Part shown: piece by piece, positions 25,071-33,838 of the stretch
How the letters are laid out: every line of letters begins with the position of its first letter
Numbering within the stretch: position 1 is the stretch's first letter
Origin: Prolixibacteraceae bacterium
Lineage (GTDB): Bacteria; Bacteroidota; Bacteroidia; Bacteroidales; Prolixibacteraceae
Direction of reading: 5' to 3'
Assembly: GCA_019163175.1 (NCBI GenBank)
Contig: JAFLKN010000066.1
Coordinates: 1 to 36,387 of the forward strand
DNA length: 36,387 nucleotides
Translations under genes and position numbers: made by a program
The notes under the pieces: model-generated
What the model saw: only the letters and a program-made list of their open reading frames with translations
The model's database searches: none
What the model was told of the DNA's origin: nothing

Positions 25071-28000
25071 TTAGAACCCTACCTGAACGCCAAAACTAAC
25101 TGTTTGCGATTCCGGATATGCGTCAGAATCCTGTTCAGGGTTGTATGAGTTATAATCTGTCAGTGTAAGTAAATTCTGACCAGTACAATAGATTCGTACG
25201 GAATTCAATTTAAGATTTGAAATTAAGGTTGCAGGCAAGGTATATCCTAATGAAATGTTAGACAGCTTAATGTATGAAGCATCTTGTTTTGCACATAAAT
25301 TCAAATACGAAGGTGAGGATGCATTGGTTGGTCGTGGAAAATATCCTCCGGGATTTTCCGGTGTCCAGTAGTCCACTTTAATTCCATTGAAAATTCCTCT
25401 TAAATCGGCTCCATAAGCATACTCCGCAAGATATTTGTTGTATCTGGTTATTCCCTGAACAGTAGCAATGTCTGCTGAAAAGTCAAATCCTTTGTATTTT
25501 GCGTTCAGGTTAAACGAGCCTAACCATTTTGGCATTTTAGATACAATTTCTTTATCGGTATTATTGAGTAACTTATCGCCATCGAGGTCTTTTACTTTTA
25601 CATCGCCTGGTTTTGCTGTAGGCTGTGCCGAAGTTTTAATAGCTTCAACATCACTTTCCTGCCAAATACCATCATAGATAAAATCATAGAATACGTCAAT
25701 TGGCTGTCCGATGAACCAGTTGTTTGCAGGGTAGTCATCTTCAGCACCATCTCCATTTAAGTCGCCAAACAGTTTTACAATCTGGTTTTTGTTGGTCGAG
25801 AATAGTATTCCGGCTCCAAGGGTAAAATCTTTTTTCCTGATAATTTGTCCATCCAACTGGAGTTCAATACCGGTATTTTGGATTTCTCCAATATTATCGC
25901 GTATGGTAGTGTAACCGGTTGCTGCATTAACTTTACGGTTTACCAACAGGTCGGTAGTATTTGTTTTGTAATACTCAATTGTACCGCTTAAACGGTTGTC
26001 GAAAAATCCAAAGTCAACAGCAGTGTTTAATGTTGTTGATGTTTCCCATTTCAGATTTGGGTTTGGTAATAACGATCCGGGTGCATAACCCGAAAGTTTT
26101 TTTCCGCCTTCGATATAGTCCCACTGATCGGCTGAGGCCAGACTTCCGTATGGTTGAATGGCTTCGTTACCAACGCTTCCGTAACTCGCTCTTACTTTCA
26201 GATTGGTTAAAGGCTTAAAGTCGGCCAAAAATGATTCTTTGTAAACATTCCAACCTAAAGCTAATGCCGGGAAAAATCCCCATTTTGTTTCATTACCAAA
26301 AACGGAAGAACCATCGCGACGTCCACTCAGGGTGATGTAATATTTTGAAGCATAGTCATATTGCAAACGACCTGCGAATGATAATAATCTGCGTTGCGAT
26401 CCGCTAATACTTGGATTCCATGCCAATGCCGATTCTAAACCATAAACACCAAGAAGGTCATTCGGAACTTTAGGGAAACCCAGCGAATAATTATGTGAGT
26501 TTACTTCATTTAAACTCTGAATCCAGGTTGTTGAAAAGTGGTGGTTTTCAATATTCTTGAAGTAGCTTAAAATATTATCAATCGTCCATGAATTATTATC
26601 CTGCATAGTTAAGCTTCCGCCACCCATTCCGTTGGTATAACCTGCATTGGAATGAGCCGTACTGTAATTTTCCTGTTTATAATTCCAGCTCCGTCGGCTT
26701 ACATTCAATTTGTAACTCAACCCGGCGATAGGAGAAATCTCAAGAAAAATATTTACCAGATCATTTCTGCTATTCTTTAATAAAGATACTTCCTGAAGGT
26801 CGTTTAAGGGATTCCAGTTTTCCTGAAAGCCAGTAGGATGAACACGAATTGTACCATCTTCGTTGTAAACCAAACCCAATGGTGAGGATCTAACCGTTTC
26901 ATTTAATACACCTGCAACTCCAGGATCATTAGATTTTGTAATGGACAATGAGCTGTTTAATCCAAATTTCAACCATGAATTCACCGTTTGGTCGAGATTA
27001 AAGCGCACCATTCCTTTATTAAAATCAGTATTGGGAACAACTCCTTGTTGATTTTGGTAATTAGCGCTGAAAAAGAATCTTGTTTTTTCGGTACCTCCGG
27101 TTAAACTGAGGTCGTGATTCTGGATTGACCCTGAGCTGATAACGATTTTCTCCCAGTCGATATAGGATTTATTTTGGAGTGATGCCAGTTCAATTGCGCT
27201 AAAAACCACATTGTCGGCACCAAATTGTCCTTTATTGTTGGTCCGGTATGCTTCTCTCTTAAGATCAGCAAATTCTTCGGGAGTGAATACATCGAAGTTT
27301 TTATGAACATTTTGTATTCCATAGTAGCCATTATAGTTCACTTTTGTTTCGCCGGCTTTTCCTCTTTTTGTAGTAATAAGAATTACACCATTCGAAGCAC
27401 GTGCACCGTAAATAGCTTGTGCCGCAGCATCTTTTAAAATTTCAACCGAAGAAATATCTCCTGGGTTAATATCATTTATCGCGCCAATTTCAACGCCGTC
27501 GGCAATAACAATAGGGGAAGTTCCGCCAGCCAGCGAACCCTTCCCGCGAATCTGAATGTTTGATGAACCGCCGGGACCGGCATCGCTGGTAGTTACTTGA
27601 ACTCCTGCTGCCTTACCGCGAAGCATTTCACCCACATCAAGTGTAACAACTTTGGCTAATTTTTCAGCTTTTACAGTGGTAACCGAACTGATGATGTCGC
27701 TTTTCTTCTGGACACCGTATCCAACAGCAACCACTTCATCGATACCAAAGGTTTCTTCTTCCAGTTGAGCATTAATTGTTGTTTTGTTGCCAACTCCAAT
27801 TTCTTGTGGTCGCATTCCAACAAAAGAAAATTGCAAGGTAGAATTTTCAGGTACGTCGGAAAGTGTAAAATTTCCATTCGAATCGCTGACTGTTCCTGAT
27901 GTTGTACCTTTTACTACAATAGAAACACCCGGCATCGAAGCTCCTGATGCATCGGTTACTTTGCCGGTCACTTTCTTGCCTTGCTGTTCGGAGTTGTTCA

Positions 28001-28364
28001 GAAAGCTTTTTGTGACCACTATGTTCTTATCCAAAATACGGTACGAATAACTATCGACTAGGATCTTTTTCAGAACTTCTTCGATGGTTGCATTTTTCAA
28101 ATCGATCGAAACCCGTTTGCTAAGATCCATTTCTTCGTTCTTGAAAAAGAACCCAAATTCACTGTTTCGTTCAATTTCACGGAAAACATCAACAAGTGAG
28201 GCATCCTGAACTTTTAGATTAATACGGGCTGTTTGGCTGTAGCTTGAACCAGCCGTTGCAGCAAGCACTGCAAAAAGCAAAAGCGTAATAGTTAGTTTCA
28301 TAGCTCGAATAATTTTTTCCCACCTTTGCTGCGCAAAGCATAGCAAATCAAAGCATTTTTTCAT
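25071..28364 (-). CDS. SusC/RagA-family TonB-linked transporter with STN domain
   Basis: 1097 residues. The long start MKKCFDLLCFAQQRWEKI before the signal peptide (LTITLLLFAVLAATAGSSYSQ) is typical of STN-bearing SusC proteins, so I keep it. The order is STN signalling domain (about 46-120, NLKVQDASLVDVFREIE), carboxypeptidase regulatory-like domain (133-205, GKVTDASGASMPGVS), TonB-box region (DEVVAVGYGVQK, 209-220), plug (about 225-335, with VQIRG-like NIQIRGKGS and IVIADGVE) and beta-barrel, ending in VQVGF. STN domains talk to FecR-type anti-sigma factors, and such a gene pair lies just upstream. It imports oligosaccharides across the outer membrane with the SusD protein. A pair of hairpins separates it from fecR. 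Confidence 0.96.
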   Translation of the reverse strand: MKKCFDLLCFAQQRWEKIIRAMKLTITLLLFAVLAATAGSSYSQTARINLKVQDASLVDVFREIERNSEFGFFFKNEEMDLSKRVSIDLKNATIEEVLKKILVDSYSYRILDKNIVVTKSFLNNSEQQGKKVTGKVTDASGASMPGVSIVVKGTTSGTVSDSNGNFTLSDVPENSTLQFSFVGMRPQEIGVGNKTTINAQLEEETFGIDEVVAVGYGVQKKSDIISSVTTVKAEKLAKVVTLDVGEMLRGKAAGVQVTTSDAGPGGSSNIQIRGKGSLAGGTSPIVIADGVEIGAINDINPGDISSVEILKDAAAQAIYGARASNGVILITTKRGKAGETKVNYNGYYGIQNVHKNFDVFTPEEFADLKREAYRTNNKGQFGADNVVFSAIELASLQNKSYIDWEKIVISSGSIQNHDLSLTGGTEKTRFFFSANYQNQQGVVPNTDFNKGMVRFNLDQTVNSWLKFGLNSSLSITKSNDPGVAGVLNETVRSSPLGLVYNEDGTIRVHPTGFQENWNPLNDLQEVSLLKNSRNDLVNIFLEISPIAGLSYKLNVSRRSWNYKQENYSTAHSNAGYTNGMGGGSLTMQDNNSWTIDNILSYFKNIENHHFSTTWIQSLNEVNSHNYSLGFPKVPNDLLGVYGLESALAWNPSISGSQRRLLSFAGRLQYDYASKYYITLSGRRDGSSVFGNETKWGFFPALALGWNVYKESFLADFKPLTNLKVRASYGSVGNEAIQPYGSLASADQWDYIEGGKKLSGYAPGSLLPNPNLKWETSTTLNTAVDFGFFDNRLSGTIEYYKTNTTDLLVNRKVNAATGYTTIRDNIGEIQNTGIELQLDGQIIRKKDFTLGAGILFSTNKNQIVKLFGDLNGDGAEDDYPANNWFIGQPIDVFYDFIYDGIWQESDVEAIKTSAQPTAKPGDVKVKDLDGDKLLNNTDKEIVSKMPKWLGSFNLNAKYKGFDFSADIATVQGITRYNKYLAEYAYGADLRGIFNGIKVDYWTPENPGGYFPRPTNASSPSYLNLCAKQDASYIKLSNISLGYTLPATLISNLKLNSVRIYCTGQNLLTLTDYNSYNPEQDSDAYPESQTVSFGVQVGF

Positions 28365-28392
28365 ACGTTTGTTTTGAATTTAGTTAATATTG

Positions 28393-28450
28393 GAAACTGA
28401 CTCCACTCAGTTTCATTTATGAAATTCGGATGCACCCCTCCACGGGTGCA
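28393..28450. repeat. Two hairpins with an identical CTCCAC loop before susC
   Basis: 28393-28414 is GAAACTGA-CTCCAC-TCAGTTTC (8-bp perfect stem) and 28431-28450 is TGCACCC-CTCCAC-GGGTGCA (7-bp perfect stem). The stems differ but the 6-nt loops are the same. Between them TTTCAT-tt-ATGAAA (28411-28424) can form an alternative stem that would compete with the first hairpin. On the plus strand the second stem is followed by TTTTTATTT. They lie between the fecR stop and the susC start, in the likely leader of the susCD transcript. Confidence 0.7.
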
Positions 28451-28453
28451 TTT

Positions 28454-29440
28454 TTATTTCCTAATTCTAATAATGTCTTTTCCCTCTATTTTATCGGTAA
28501 TTTCGTATTCAATCTGGTCGGTAATAGCTAATATTTTTAAAACCATTTTTACTGTTGTACTGCGCTTTACCACACTGGTATATCTGGTGTTTGCCAGCTT
28601 TTGGTCTTCAATCTGTATGTCAACATTGTACCAGTTTTCCAGCTCAGTACAAATTTCATGAAGGGTTTTGTCAATAAACACAAATTTTCCCTCTGTCCAT
28701 GCTGTAACAATGGATGGATCTTGCTGAATAACTGATATTTGATTGCTTGCTTTGTCGTATTTGACAAATTCTCCGGGCTTGACAGTCAGAAATGTTGTTC
28801 CAGATTCTTTTAGTAAATCAATTTGTCCATCGATAAGTGCTGTAGTAATGGCCTTTTCCGATTCGTATGCACGTATATTGAAACGTGTACCAATATCTTT
28901 GACTTTAAATTGACCAAGATCGACGATGAATTTTCGGTTTGGATTTGGAATCAGGTCGAAATAAGCTTCTCCATTCAATCGGGCAACCGTCTCGCCGTTG
29001 GCATTTTTATCTAGAACCAGAATGGTGCCCGAACTTAGCCAAATGGATGAACCATCTTCCAAATGAATTTTTGACACACTTCCTTTTTCAGAACTGTACT
29101 CAATGTGCTGACTTGTTTTTTGTGTGAATTCGCGGTTAATGAAATAATCGGCCATAAAACCCATTGTGCAGGCAACTACGAAAATGGCTGCATAGCGCAT
29201 CCATTGATTGATTAGTCGTTGAGGCTTTTGAGCTTGTGTCCGATTCCAGAATTGATTGAAACTTTTATTTTGCTGACTGAGATAATTTGGGGGGGCCAGA
29301 CTACTCAGGACATACAAATTTTTATAGTGTTGAAATTCTGATTTCTTTTCAGGATCAATTTCAAGCGAACTGAAAAATTCTCTTTTTTCGTCTTCGCTTG
29401 CAATGTTTGTAAGTATTTTGTGAAAGGTATCTTCAGACAT
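28454..29440 (-). CDS. FecR-family anti-sigma factor
   Basis: 328 residues. The cytoplasmic N-terminal part (about 1-80) would bind the sigma factor. One membrane segment follows (about 83-100, YAAIFVVACTMGFMADYF). The periplasmic FecR domain spans about 113-205 (GSVSKIHLEDGSSIWLSSG, ARLNGEAYFDL) and a DUF4974-like C-terminal domain covers about 255-325 (HEICTELENWYNVDIQIED). The last domain is the one that resembles STN and is thought to meet the SusC STN domain. The gene lies 84 bp behind the ECF sigma gene and ahead of susC, so the set forms the usual Bacteroidota trans-envelope switch. Inference: substrate transport through SusC relieves or triggers the sigma factor. Confidence 0.94.
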   Translation of the reverse strand: MSEDTFHKILTNIASEDEKREFFSSLEIDPEKKSEFQHYKNLYVLSSLAPPNYLSQQNKSFNQFWNRTQAQKPQRLINQWMRYAAIFVVACTMGFMADYFINREFTQKTSQHIEYSSEKGSVSKIHLEDGSSIWLSSGTILVLDKNANGETVARLNGEAYFDLIPNPNRKFIVDLGQFKVKDIGTRFNIRAYESEKAITTALIDGQIDLLKESGTTFLTVKPGEFVKYDKASNQISVIQQDPSIVTAWTEGKFVFIDKTLHEICTELENWYNVDIQIEDQKLANTRYTSVVKRSTTVKMVLKILAITDQIEYEITDKIEGKDIIRIRK

Positions 29441-29451
29441 GTGTTGGTTGA

Positions 29452-29472
29452 TTTATGTACTAAACACATAAA
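29452..29472. repeat. Short inverted repeat between the sigma and fecR genes
   Basis: TTTATGT at 29452-29458 and ACATAAA at 29466-29472 form a 7-bp perfect inverted repeat with a 7-nt loop, 12 bp upstream of the fecR ATG. It could affect fecR translation or be an operator, but it is AT-rich and short. Confidence 0.3.
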
Positions 29473-29524
29473 CCTACAAATACCCTATCGAAAAATGTGA
29501 AGAAAAATGGAAATATTTTTAGTT

Positions 29525-30118
29525 CTAGCTGAGTATTCTGGAGATCAGATAGATAAGTGGTAGGTAATCTTTCAGTTCGATTCGAAGAATTCGTAAAGTT
29601 TTAGAAATGCGCGCTTCAACTGTTTTGATACTGATGTTTTGCTTTTCCGCAATTTCATTGTACGACAATTCTTCAAAACGGCTCAATTGAAATGTATCAA
29701 TCAACTCCGTCGGGAGTTTCAGAATAGCCTCATCAATTTTGCAGCGCAACTCCTCGAATTGGATGTAATTCCCTAATTTTTCGAGTGCCTCATAATTAAA
29801 CTGCATTTCAAGGTACTTTAGGTTTTCCTGATGTTTCAGCGAAATTTTCTGGTTGCGTAAATAATTAAGGCAATTGTTTTTGGTGATGGTGTAAAGGAAA
29901 TTGCGGATATTGATCTGATCGTTCAAGGTTTCCCTGATTTCCCATAACTTCATAAAAGTATCCTGAACAATTTCTTCAGCAACCTTTTCGTCGTGCAGGT
30001 AGTTTAGGCAAAGGTGATACAATACGCCGAAAAATTCGTTGTAAATATCCTCGTAGGCTTTTTTTTCGCCTTTCCGAAGTGATGGAATATTCAATTGAAA
30101 ATTCGTAGTAATCATCAT
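29525..30118 (-). CDS. ECF RNA polymerase sigma factor (Bacteroidetes expansion type)
   Basis: 197 residues from the ATG at 30118, behind an A/G-rich GAAAAGAA stretch. A start at 30136 would add six residues and cannot be excluded. Region 2 is recognisable as YEDIYNEFFGVLYHLCLNYLH and the AEEIVQDTFMKLWE helix. Region 4 is a helix-turn-helix, LSYNEIAEKQNISIKTVEARIS (split here for reading: LSYNEIAEKQ then NISIKTVEARIS). There is no region 3, as usual for ECF factors. It is a single copy next to fecR and upstream of the STN-type susC, so it very probably drives the susCD operon. The gene is 87 bp downstream of the peptidase gene on the same strand, and its own promoter is not obvious. Confidence 0.93.
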   Translation of the reverse strand: MMITTNFQLNIPSLRKGEKKAYEDIYNEFFGVLYHLCLNYLHDEKVAEEIVQDTFMKLWEIRETLNDQINIRNFLYTITKNNCLNYLRNQKISLKHQENLKYLEMQFNYEALEKLGNYIQFEELRCKIDEAILKLPTELIDTFQLSRFEELSYNEIAEKQNISIKTVEARISKTLRILRIELKDYLPLIYLISRILS

Positions 30119-30205
30119 TTCTTTTCTAAAATCCAATGAGTGATATCCAACTTCAAAAAATGAAATTCATGATAGAACGCCTTAACTTGAAACCTGGAAC
30201 TGTAT

Positions 30206-32407
30206 TTATTTTCCCTGCAATTTTTCTTTCAGGTAATTGGTCATTTTGGTGTACAGGTGCATTGTTGTATTTCCGCCATAAATACCATGATTCCGGTTGG
30301 TGTAGGCAGCCATGTCGAACAGAACCCCTTCCTGAACCATTTTTTCGGTAAATTCCATGGTGTTTTGGAAATGCACGTTGTCGTCAGCCGATCCGTGAAT
30401 CAGGAGGAAATTGCCTTTTATTTTTCCGGCATTTGTAATGGGCGAATTATCGTCGTATCCTTCCGGATTTTCCTGTGGAGTGCGCATGTAGCGTTCGGTA
30501 TATACACTGTCGTAGAAACGCCAGTTGGTTACCGGTGCAACTGAAATTCCGGTATTGAATACATCAGCACCCTTTTCCATGCAGAGAGCTGCCATAAAAC
30601 CGCCGTAACTCCAGCCCCAGATTGCGATTTTGCTTTTATCTACATATGGCAAGGTTCCGAGATATTTTGCTGCTTCAACCTGATCATCTGATTCGTATTT
30701 GCCCAGCTGCATATAAGTCATTTTCCGGAATTCTTCGCCACGGGCAGCAGTACCGCGCGGATCGACACAGGCAATCAGGAACCCTTCCTGAGCAAGGTAA
30801 TCGTGCCAGCCAATTCCGCCCCATTTGTCGGCAACTTGCTGTGAGTTTGGCCCGCTGTACTGAGTCATCAAAACCGGGTATTTTTTTGCCGGATCAAAAT
30901 TGGCAGGCTTCAGCATCCATCCGTTAAGTTCAACTCCTTCTGAAGTTTTAAAATTGAAAAATTCTTTTTTGTTGAAGTCATATTCTTTCAAGGTATTTTT
31001 TAAGGCCGAATTGTCCTGAAGTGTGCGGATCAGCTTTCCGGTTTGATCGTGCAATGTAATCAGACTGGGGGTTTCAAGGTTAGAGAAATAATTGATGTAA
31101 TATTTGAATCCTGTGCTGAAATCGGTATTGTTGGTCCCAGCCTGAGTCGAAAGTTTTCCTGATTTTTTCCCGTCTAAACTAACGTAATAGACTTCGCGGC
31201 GCATCGGAGATTCTTTAGCCGCCTGATAATAGAAGACTTTCTTTAACGGATCAAAACCATAAAATTCGGTCACGTCAAAATTTCCGCTGGTTAATTGTTT
31301 TACTTCAAAGCCCTGCCGGTCATACAAATAAAGGTGCGAATAACCGTTTCGTTCGCTGTTCAGAACAATGTATTTGTTGTCAGGCAGAAAAATAAAATCG
31401 TCGTAAAAATCTTCTGAAATGTATCGTTTATTTTTTTCGGTAAAAAAGGCACGGGTGTCGCCGGTAAACGGATTTGCAAGTACAATATCCAGTTTATTTT
31501 GCAGGCGGTTCAGTTTCATTATAGCCAAATCCGAAGCATCAGCCGTCCATCTGATTCGGGGTATGTATTGTTCTGTATCAGTTCCAATTTCGGATGTTAC
31601 ACTGCTTTTGGCTTTTAAATCATAGATGTGTACACTAACTATCGAATTTTTCTCTCCTGCTTTGGGGTACTTGTAACTGTAACTTCCGGGGTACAACCTA
31701 TTTTCTGTTAGTTCAGGTTTTTGTCCCTGATACATTGGTATGTTAAACATTGGAACTTCAGTTTCGTTGAATTTAATGAAAGCCAGAAATTTACTGTCGG
31801 GCGACCACTCAAACGCTTTGTTAAAACTGAATTCTTCTTCATAAACCCAGTCTGGTGTACCATTTATTATTTCGTTGGTCTTCCCATCACGGGTTACCTG
31901 ACTTTCGGTTCCGAACTTCAGGCTTTTTATAAACAGGTTGTTGTTACGTGCAAAAGCTACCCGTTCCCCATCAGGAGAAAAAGTGGCCAGTTGTTGCCCT
32001 CCGTTTGTTGATAGAGGCGTCATTTCTTTGGTTGTGCGGTTCCAAATAAAATATTCGGCAGAGAAAGAATGTCGGTAAATCTGCTTTCTATTGGTGGTAA
32101 ACAGAATTTTGGTTTCATCGCTACTGAAAGAATAATCACTGAATCCGGAGAATCCGGGATTTTCGATTTTGGGTAAATCAAACAAAACCTCAACCTGTGT
32201 TCCGGTTTTATAACTGTATTTCACAATTTTGTTTCCTTCTTCCTGGGCGGTATAGTTTAGCCCGTCATTCATGGATCGCAATCCGGAAACACTTTTTTGG
32301 GCAAATGTGCGACTGCCAACTACATCTTTTAATTCAATTTTTTTCTGCGAGAATGCAGTTAATGAAAAGCTTACCAGTAAAAGGATAATTGTCTGTCTGA
32401 AATTCAT
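30206..32407 (-). CDS. S9 family dipeptidyl peptidase IV-like protease
   Basis: 733 residues with a signal peptide (1-20, SLTAFSQ). The beta-propeller domain occupies about residues 40-480 and includes the DPP-IV glutamate motif DWVYEEEF with E190-E191, which anchors the peptide amino terminus in this family. The alpha/beta hydrolase domain has the nucleophile S600 in GWSYGG, the acid within HGSADDN (D675/D676) and H707 in NRNHGIYGG. All catalytic elements are intact and the length fits DPP-IV. It should remove X-Pro or X-Ala dipeptides in the periplasm or at the surface. No functional link to the glycan locus is evident; it is just upstream of the sigma gene on the same strand and divergent from the outer-membrane protein gene at 32617. 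Confidence 0.94.
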   Translation of the reverse strand: MNFRQTIILLLVSFSLTAFSQKKIELKDVVGSRTFAQKSVSGLRSMNDGLNYTAQEEGNKIVKYSYKTGTQVEVLFDLPKIENPGFSGFSDYSFSSDETKILFTTNRKQIYRHSFSAEYFIWNRTTKEMTPLSTNGGQQLATFSPDGERVAFARNNNLFIKSLKFGTESQVTRDGKTNEIINGTPDWVYEEEFSFNKAFEWSPDSKFLAFIKFNETEVPMFNIPMYQGQKPELTENRLYPGSYSYKYPKAGEKNSIVSVHIYDLKAKSSVTSEIGTDTEQYIPRIRWTADASDLAIMKLNRLQNKLDIVLANPFTGDTRAFFTEKNKRYISEDFYDDFIFLPDNKYIVLNSERNGYSHLYLYDRQGFEVKQLTSGNFDVTEFYGFDPLKKVFYYQAAKESPMRREVYYVSLDGKKSGKLSTQAGTNNTDFSTGFKYYINYFSNLETPSLITLHDQTGKLIRTLQDNSALKNTLKEYDFNKKEFFNFKTSEGVELNGWMLKPANFDPAKKYPVLMTQYSGPNSQQVADKWGGIGWHDYLAQEGFLIACVDPRGTAARGEEFRKMTYMQLGKYESDDQVEAAKYLGTLPYVDKSKIAIWGWSYGGFMAALCMEKGADVFNTGISVAPVTNWRFYDSVYTERYMRTPQENPEGYDDNSPITNAGKIKGNFLLIHGSADDNVHFQNTMEFTEKMVQEGVLFDMAAYTNRNHGIYGGNTTMHLYTKMTNYLKEKLQGK

Positions 32408-32526
32408 ATTCGCATGTGTTAGTCGTTCTTTACAGGGTCAAAACTTCGAATTTTTTTCGAGATAAAAAAGAGAACATTTCATAATTACCATTTGGGTAGT
32501 ATTTTACTCCCTTTATATGAGATAGA

Positions 32527-32558
32527 TTGATATATGAATGATCAAAAATATATCTTTG
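32527..32558 (+). promoter_or_regulatory. Bacteroidota-type promoter of the DUF6588-like gene
   Basis: TTG at 32527-32529, a 21-bp spacer, and TATCTTTG at 32551-32558 match the TTG-N19-21-TAnnTTTG consensus. Transcription would start near 32565, giving a leader of about 50 nt before the ATG at 32617. It sits in the 209-bp gap between divergent genes. Confidence 0.75.
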
Positions 32559-32616
32559 TTTTAACTGATGAATGAGAGTTCAACGGAAATGTGACGAATG
32601 TTAAAAACTACTGATT

Positions 32617-33669
32617 ATGAAAAGACTAATAGTATTTATCTTGTTTGGTTTTATTTTTCAGGGTGTTTATGCGCAATCTAAAGTCGTCGAATTTCTTAAA
32701 GTTGGTAAAAATGATGCCAGTGCCTTGGTTCAGGCCTATTTAAATCCTTATGCCATGGCCTTAGGTGATGGGTTAAATAATGGGTGGTATAATTCCGCTG
32801 CTACCCATAAGTTATTCGGATTCGATCTAAGTATTAATGTAAGCGCTATTCAGATTCCAACCGGAGCCACAACTTTCGATTTAAATAAAATTGGTTTATC
32901 AGATCATCTTACTTTAGATAATCCTGCAAAGAATATGGCTCCTACTATTGCTGGTCCTGATGTTGAGGGACCTAAGATAATTATGAATGCCCCCAATGGA
33001 GATCCTATCGGTTCATTTACAACACCAAATGGATTGGGGTTGGATATTGTTCCGGTACCAATGGCTCAGGTAGGTTTTGGTTTGCTTCCTCACACTGATA
33101 TTATTGGAAGATTTGTTCCAGAGCTAAAATATGACAATAGCGGAGATGAAATGAAAATTGGATTTTGGGGACTTGGGGTGAAGCATAACTTTAAAGAATG
33201 GATGCCATTTCTTAAGGCTCTTCCTTTTGATGCATCTATTTTCGGGAGTTATTCTGAAGTAAATGCTCAAAGTGAGATCAGTTTTGATCCGGATGACTTT
33301 AATGATGGAAATGTGAGTGTTTCTTTTGGCGATAATGGTCAGATGTTGAAGTTTAATACCAGAACCACCAAATATGGACTCATTCTTTCCAAAAAGCTAG
33401 GTGTTCTTACCGTATTCGGCGGAATTGGTCAAAGCACCAGCGAAACCGCGATTGATTTATTGGGCGAATACATCATTAAAACCGAATTTGAAGACGGAAC
33501 TACCACGACAGACAATTTAACTAATCCTGTAGCCCTGAATTTTGAGTCTAAAAATATCTGTATGGATGCTGGTTTGAGACTTAAATTTGCATTTTTCAGT
33601 ATCTATGGCTCTGTAAACAAAGCAGAATACATATCTTATAGTGCAGGAATAAGTTTGGGATATAGATAA
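32617..33669 (+). CDS. DUF6588-like outer-membrane protein
   Basis: 350 residues with a signal peptide (about 1-19, GVYAQS). The body is rich in alternating beta-strands with small and aromatic residues, has a conserved opening (NPYAMALGDGLNNGWYNSAATH) and ends with strands such as FAFFSIYGSVNKAEYISYSAG finishing in a terminal aromatic/basic pair (YR). This agrees with the DUF6588 outer-membrane barrel family of Bacteroidota, whose function is unknown. It is transcribed alone, with a clear promoter upstream and a strong terminator downstream. Nothing ties it to the peptidase or to the synthetase gene around it. The barrel topology is inferred from sequence pattern only. Confidence 0.75.
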   Translation: MKRLIVFILFGFIFQGVYAQSKVVEFLKVGKNDASALVQAYLNPYAMALGDGLNNGWYNSAATHKLFGFDLSINVSAIQIPTGATTFDLNKIGLSDHLTLDNPAKNMAPTIAGPDVEGPKIIMNAPNGDPIGSFTTPNGLGLDIVPVPMAQVGFGLLPHTDIIGRFVPELKYDNSGDEMKIGFWGLGVKHNFKEWMPFLKALPFDASIFGSYSEVNAQSEISFDPDDFNDGNVSVSFGDNGQMLKFNTRTTKYGLILSKKLGVLTVFGGIGQSTSETAIDLLGEYIIKTEFEDGTTTTDNLTNPVALNFESKNICMDAGLRLKFAFFSIYGSVNKAEYISYSAGISLGYR

Positions 33670-33690
33670 TCATTTGATGAAAATTTGAGA

Positions 33691-33740
33691 TTGGCATTAA
33701 CATGATTGGACCTTTTTCATGTTAATGCCAATTTTATTTT
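33691..33740 (+). terminator. Strong intrinsic terminator
   Basis: A perfect 14-bp stem (TTGGCATTAACATG at 33691-33704 with its complement at 33718-33731) and a 13-nt loop, followed by TTTTATTTT. It ends the DUF6588-like transcript 21 bp after its stop codon and separates it from thrS. Confidence 0.92.
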
Positions 33741-33776
33741 ATATCCATTCCTTTTTAGCATCGAAAAATAACTTTA

Positions 33777-33811
33777 TTGAGATTTATATCAGCTATTAAT
33801 ATTTATCTTTG
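33777..33811 (+). promoter_or_regulatory. Promoter of the thrS-infC operon
   Basis: TATCTTTG at 33804-33811 matches the -7 consensus TAnnTTTG and is followed by GCA-rich sequence as is common for housekeeping genes of this phylum. A possible TTG at 33777-33779 gives a 24-bp spacer, somewhat long. The predicted leader before the ATG at 33839 is about 20 nt, too short for a T-box or classical ThrRS operator fold. Confidence 0.7.
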
Positions 33812-33838
33812 CACCCTGTTTTTTAAACACAAAAACTG

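Noticed and set aside
28431-28450. Ordinary terminator of the fecR gene
   Set aside because: On the minus strand the stem is not followed by a U-tract; the T-run lies on the plus-strand side where no gene ends, so I list it as a hairpin of unknown role.
33812-33838. Riboswitch or T-box leader for thrS
   Set aside because: The predicted leader is only about 20 nt and holds no stem-loop; too short for these elements.
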